DNA from: an uncultured Propionibacterium sp. | Lineage (GTDB): Bacteria > Actinomycetota > Actinomycetes > Propionibacteriales > Propionibacteriaceae | Reading direction: 5' to 3' | Length of the DNA stretch: 33,771 bases | Assembly: GCA_937867175.1 (NCBI GenBank) | Contig: CALMKG010000376.1 | Coordinates: 1 to 33,771, forward strand | Shown: piece after piece, positions 30,935 through 33,771 of the stretch | How positions within the stretch are numbered: position 1 is the first letter of the stretch | Layout: every line of letters starts with the position of its first letter | The notes under the pieces: model-generated | What the model saw: the letters and a program-made list of their open reading frames with translations, nothing else | Told to the model about the DNA's origin: nothing | Database searches by the model: none | Translations under genes and position numbers: made by a program

Positions 30935-32436
30935 GCACGAAGTTGAACGGCTCGTCCGAGGGCAGCATGCCGCTGCGGCGCAGCGAGCAGACCTGGGGGC
31001 CGTTGGCCGTCTTCGGCAACACCGCCTCAGCCGCCATCGCGACCTGGTGCTTCATCACCGGTGGCTGGGTTGCGTACTACGTCGGCGCTGGCCGCGGCGG
31101 CATCGCCATCACGGCCGGCACCCTTATCGGTGTCTTCATCGCACTCCTCGCGGCCCTCCCTGCCGCAACGCGGTACGGCGTGGAAGCGGTCCGATCCACC
31201 CGCCCCCAGCTCGGGGTGCGCGGGGCTTGGCTCACTCTTGCCCTCGTCCTTGTCATCCTGGTCGGCTGGAACTCGGTGTTGACCATCTTCCTGTCCCAAG
31301 CGGGGCACGAGGCGCTGGGTGCCATGGGCGCCCCCGGCGAGGTGAGCCAAGGACTCGGAACGACAACCATCGGGGTCATCATCTGCGTGGCGGTCTTCGC
31401 GTTGCTGTGGCGCGGCCCCGACGTGCTGCGACTGGCCGGCCCCACTATCGCAATCGCCGTGCTGATCCTCTCGATGATCATCACGGTCGTCCTCCTCGTT
31501 GAATTCGGTTGGGGACACATCTTCGACGCTGTGGCGCTCGGGCCACTGCCCGACGACCGAACCAACTACATGATCGTCATAGAGCTCGGCATTGCCGGTG
31601 CCGTGGCCTGGTGGCCGTACGTCGGCAGCCTCACCCGACACTCCCGCAGTACCCGTGGCGCATTCGGTCCGGCGGTGCTGGGACTGGGCGTGATGATGTC
31701 CTTGGTCCTCGTGATCGGGCTCTTCGCGGCCCTGGTCGTTCCGGAGTCCGGCGGCAACCCCACAATGTTCATGATCGAGGTCGGCGGGCCTGCCTTGGGT
31801 CTGGTTGCGCTTGCCTTCATGGTGCTGGCCAACGTCGGAACGACGATGGTGGGTGTCTATGCCTGTGCGCTTGCCCTCAAGCAGGTGCCTGCGATCGACC
31901 GCCGCATGTCCTGGCGCGCGGCCACCGCCCTGAGCCTGCTGCCGGTCATCGGGGTCGTTACGTTCTTCGCCGATCCCTTCATGGCGCACTACGGCACGTT
32001 CCTCGCCTTTGCAGGGGTGACCCTCGGCCCGGTGTGTGGCATGCAGATCGTTGACTACTACATCCTGCGTCGCCAGGAGCTCGACGTCCGCGGGCTCTAC
32101 GACGAGTCGTCCACGGTCTACCGCTATTGGCGTGGCTTCAACCCCGCAGGCTTCCTGGCGATCGGCGTCGGTGTTGCGGCGTACGTTGTTGTGCTCGACC
32201 CGGTTCACTTCGTACCCGGACCCGGGTTCACCTACCTCAGCGCCACGGTGCCCGCCACCCTCGCATCCGGCTTGACATACTACGCGGCCATGAAGCTCGT
32301 TCCCGGACTGCTCCGCAGCAGTCTGACGGGCGGACGTCCCGAAGCAGAGCTTGGGGGACGCAGGGCGGCATCGGGTGTGCCGACGCCAGCGGTCCCCGTG
32401 CCCCCTGGGATGAGCTCGGAGGTCACAAGCCAGTGA
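30931..32436 (+). CDS. NCS1-family permease (cytosine/allantoin/thiamine-type)
   Basis: A 501-residue carrier with about 12 membrane spans. The N-terminal RSEQTWGPLAVFGNTASA and the C-terminal GVTLGPVCGMQIVDYYILRR are hallmark NCS1 sequences. The family takes up nucleobases, allantoin, hydantoins, thiamine or pyridoxine-type compounds with Na+ or H+. Here it most likely imports the substrate of the oxidative pathway. Translationally coupled on both sides (ATGA before, GTGA after). Confidence 0.88.
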   Translation: MSTKLNGSSEGSMPLRRSEQTWGPLAVFGNTASAAIATWCFITGGWVAYYVGAGRGGIAITAGTLIGVFIALLAALPAATRYGVEAVRSTRPQLGVRGAWLTLALVLVILVGWNSVLTIFLSQAGHEALGAMGAPGEVSQGLGTTTIGVIICVAVFALLWRGPDVLRLAGPTIAIAVLILSMIITVVLLVEFGWGHIFDAVALGPLPDDRTNYMIVIELGIAGAVAWWPYVGSLTRHSRSTRGAFGPAVLGLGVMMSLVLVIGLFAALVVPESGGNPTMFMIEVGGPALGLVALAFMVLANVGTTMVGVYACALALKQVPAIDRRMSWRAATALSLLPVIGVVTFFADPFMAHYGTFLAFAGVTLGPVCGMQIVDYYILRRQELDVRGLYDESSTVYRYWRGFNPAGFLAIGVGVAAYVVVLDPVHFVPGPGFTYLSATVPATLASGLTYYAAMKLVPGLLRSSLTGGRPEAELGGRRAASGVPTPAVPVPPGMSSEVTSQ

Positions 32437-33671
32437 GCACCTTGCGCGACAGCGCCGTCACCGTCGTCGGCGGCGGCGCTGTCGGAGCCGCCGCACTCTA
32501 CTTCCTCGCCGAGGCAGGCTATCGCGATCTCCAGCTCATCGAGGCCGGCGACACCGCCTCGGAGACCACCAGCCAGGCAGCAGGCCTGGTCGGACAGGTG
32601 CGCAGCACGGTGGAACAGACATGGGCGAGCATGCGCTCGGCGGAGCTGTTCCGCAGCATGGATGACAGCTTCGGCGCAGGTGCCGACTGGCGCGAGACAG
32701 GCAGCCTGAGGCTCGCCCTGGGGCCTAGTGCCGAGCAGGAGGTGCGCGGGCTCGCCGCTGTCGCCGCCAAGGCCGGCCTCGAAGTCGAGCTGGTGGACGC
32801 GCGACGGGCCCAGGAGCTCTGCCCGGTCCTCGACGACGTCGATCAAGTGCGGGTGGGGCTGTGGTGCCCCACGGACGGATTCGTCCAACCCAACAGCGTC
32901 GCTGCTGCCTACCTGAACGCCGCGCGCCGGCTCGGGGCACGGGTCACCACCCATACGCGTGCTCTGCGGGTCTCGCTCGACGACCGTGGGCGGGTGGATG
33001 GGCTCGTCACCGACCGGGGCGGGATCCGTACCGAGACAGTCGTCAACGCCGCTGGCCCCTGGGCGGGCGCGCTGGCGCGGACGGCGGGCGTGGACCTGCC
33101 GGTGGTGCCCGTCCTGGTGCAGTACTTCGTCACGGACCCGCAGCCCGGCTGGCACTCGGGCCTGCCCTGCTTGCGGATCCCCGAGATTCAGGTGTACGCG
33201 AGAGGAGAGGGCGATGGGATGCTAGTGGGTGGATTCGAGAACTCGGGCACCAGCATCGATCCCCGAGAAGTGGAAGTCGGGTCTCCCCTCCCGCACACGG
33301 AGGACTGGGATGTGCTTGCGGAGTTCTCGGCGTCCTTCGAGACCCTAGTGCCGCAGGTCTCCGAAGCCGGTGTCCGCGCCGTCTTCACCGGCTGGCCGGG
33401 TTTCACCCCCGACGGCCGCTTCCTGATCGGCCCCGTGAGCTCGGTCCCTGGGCTGGTCATGGCAGCGGGGTGCAACGCCCACGGGGTCCAAGGATCTGAC
33501 GTAATCGGTCGTCATCTCGTCGAGAGCCTCGCGGCCGATCCATCTCCGCTCGTGAGCAGTTTCAGCCCCGATCGTTTTGTGCCACGTGACTGGGACTGGC
33601 AGTCGGCGCAGGCAAGCGCCCAAGGGGTCTGCGAGAACTACTACCCCCGAAAGTCCCCGCTCGATCCCTGA
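32433..33671 (+). CDS. FAD-dependent oxidoreductase, dimethylglycine/sarcosine-dehydrogenase-like
   Basis: A 412-residue DAO-family flavoprotein. FAD motif VTVVGGGAVGAAALYFLAEAG is at the very N-terminus. It is followed by SQAAGLVGQVRST, resembling the His-flavinylation region of sarcosine/dimethylglycine dehydrogenases but without the His. DGFVQPNSVAAAYLNAARR is also of that group. The folate-binding C-terminal domain of DMGDH is absent, so it is a single-domain form. It probably oxidises an N-alkyl amine. GTG start overlaps the permease stop. Confidence 0.83.
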   Translation: MSTLRDSAVTVVGGGAVGAAALYFLAEAGYRDLQLIEAGDTASETTSQAAGLVGQVRSTVEQTWASMRSAELFRSMDDSFGAGADWRETGSLRLALGPSAEQEVRGLAAVAAKAGLEVELVDARRAQELCPVLDDVDQVRVGLWCPTDGFVQPNSVAAAYLNAARRLGARVTTHTRALRVSLDDRGRVDGLVTDRGGIRTETVVNAAGPWAGALARTAGVDLPVVPVLVQYFVTDPQPGWHSGLPCLRIPEIQVYARGEGDGMLVGGFENSGTSIDPREVEVGSPLPHTEDWDVLAEFSASFETLVPQVSEAGVRAVFTGWPGFTPDGRFLIGPVSSVPGLVMAAGCNAHGVQGSDVIGRHLVESLAADPSPLVSSFSPDRFVPRDWDWQSAQASAQGVCENYYPRKSPLDP

Positions 33672-33672
33672 A

Positions 33673-33703
33673 CGACCGGGCGGGTCGGGTCGGCCCGCGG
33701 TCG
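33673..33703 (+). terminator. GC-rich hairpin after unit 3
   Basis: CGACCG at 33673-33678 pairs with CGGTCG at 33698-33703, and further GGGC/GCCC pairing is possible inside. It begins 2 nt after the stop codon. There is no T-run, as is common for actinobacterial terminators. Only about 70 nt remain to the window edge, so whether unit 3 ends here is uncertain. Confidence 0.4.
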
Positions 33704-33771
33704 AGGAGTAGTCCTGGTTCGCGCGGGGCTCAAGCGGCTGGCCCAATCTCTGACCCCAGATAGGCGAGTCC

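Overview
The window is high-GC actinobacterial DNA. GTG starts are common, genes are packed with ATGA/GTGA overlaps, and the transfer genes are of the actinobacterial type (SCO6880 family, DUF6112 family, NlpC/P60 hydrolase, prim-pol). A Nocardioides-like member of the Propionibacteriales is my best guess; no rRNA or tRNA is present to confirm it. The window has two parts that meet between about 16.9 and 17.2 kb.

Left part (1-16.9 kb): part of an integrative or plasmid-borne conjugative element. A plus-strand surface-type protein (FN3 plus beta-helix repeats, open at the window's left edge) carries a perfect 837-bp tandem duplication. A long minus-strand series follows, read right to left: prim-pol replication protein, two unknown proteins, a ParB-like protein, a membrane-anchored VirB8/TcpC-like protein, an NlpC/P60 cell-wall hydrolase, two DUF6112 pilin-like proteins, a TrbL/VirB6-like channel protein, an SCO6880-family protein, a small unknown protein and a VirB4-like ATPase. 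No relaxase, coupling protein (VirD4/TraG), integrase or attachment site is visible. Two blocks that do not look like transfer genes interrupt the series. One is a plus-strand pair (glycine-rich membrane protein plus a small partner). The other is a small basic protein followed by a HEPN-like/pentapeptide-repeat protein, with its own promoter.

Right part (17.2-33.7 kb): a catabolic island. A minus-strand operon (MmsA-type CoA-acylating semialdehyde dehydrogenase, then class III aminotransferase) diverges from a MocR-type regulator; repeated TTACAAAGG/CTGTTA sites lie between them. Three plus-strand transcription units follow: (1) choline-kinase-like phosphotransferase, HAD phosphatase and a GAF/ATPase-like/LuxR regulator; (2) zinc alcohol dehydrogenase, PuuB-like FAD oxidoreductase, two aldehyde dehydrogenases and a cupin; (3) a 49-residue one-span membrane protein, an NCS1 permease and a DMGDH/sarcosine-oxidase-like FAD protein.

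The main finding is that all three units start with the same promoter module: a GGAGGGGTCC box, then a CCTATGG box exactly 32 bp later (start to start), then a GG(T/C)GAC -35 element and a TAG(S)(S)T -10 element. In units 1 and 2 the start codon lies 7-8 nt after the -10, so those mRNAs are probably leaderless. The regulator encoded in unit 1 is the obvious candidate to read this module. Together the genes look like an uptake and oxidation pathway for an amino alcohol or N-alkylated amine that ends in aldehyde oxidation. The neighbouring aminotransferase/MmsA pair would turn a beta-amino acid such as beta-alanine into an acyl-CoA. The actual substrate cannot be read from the sequence.
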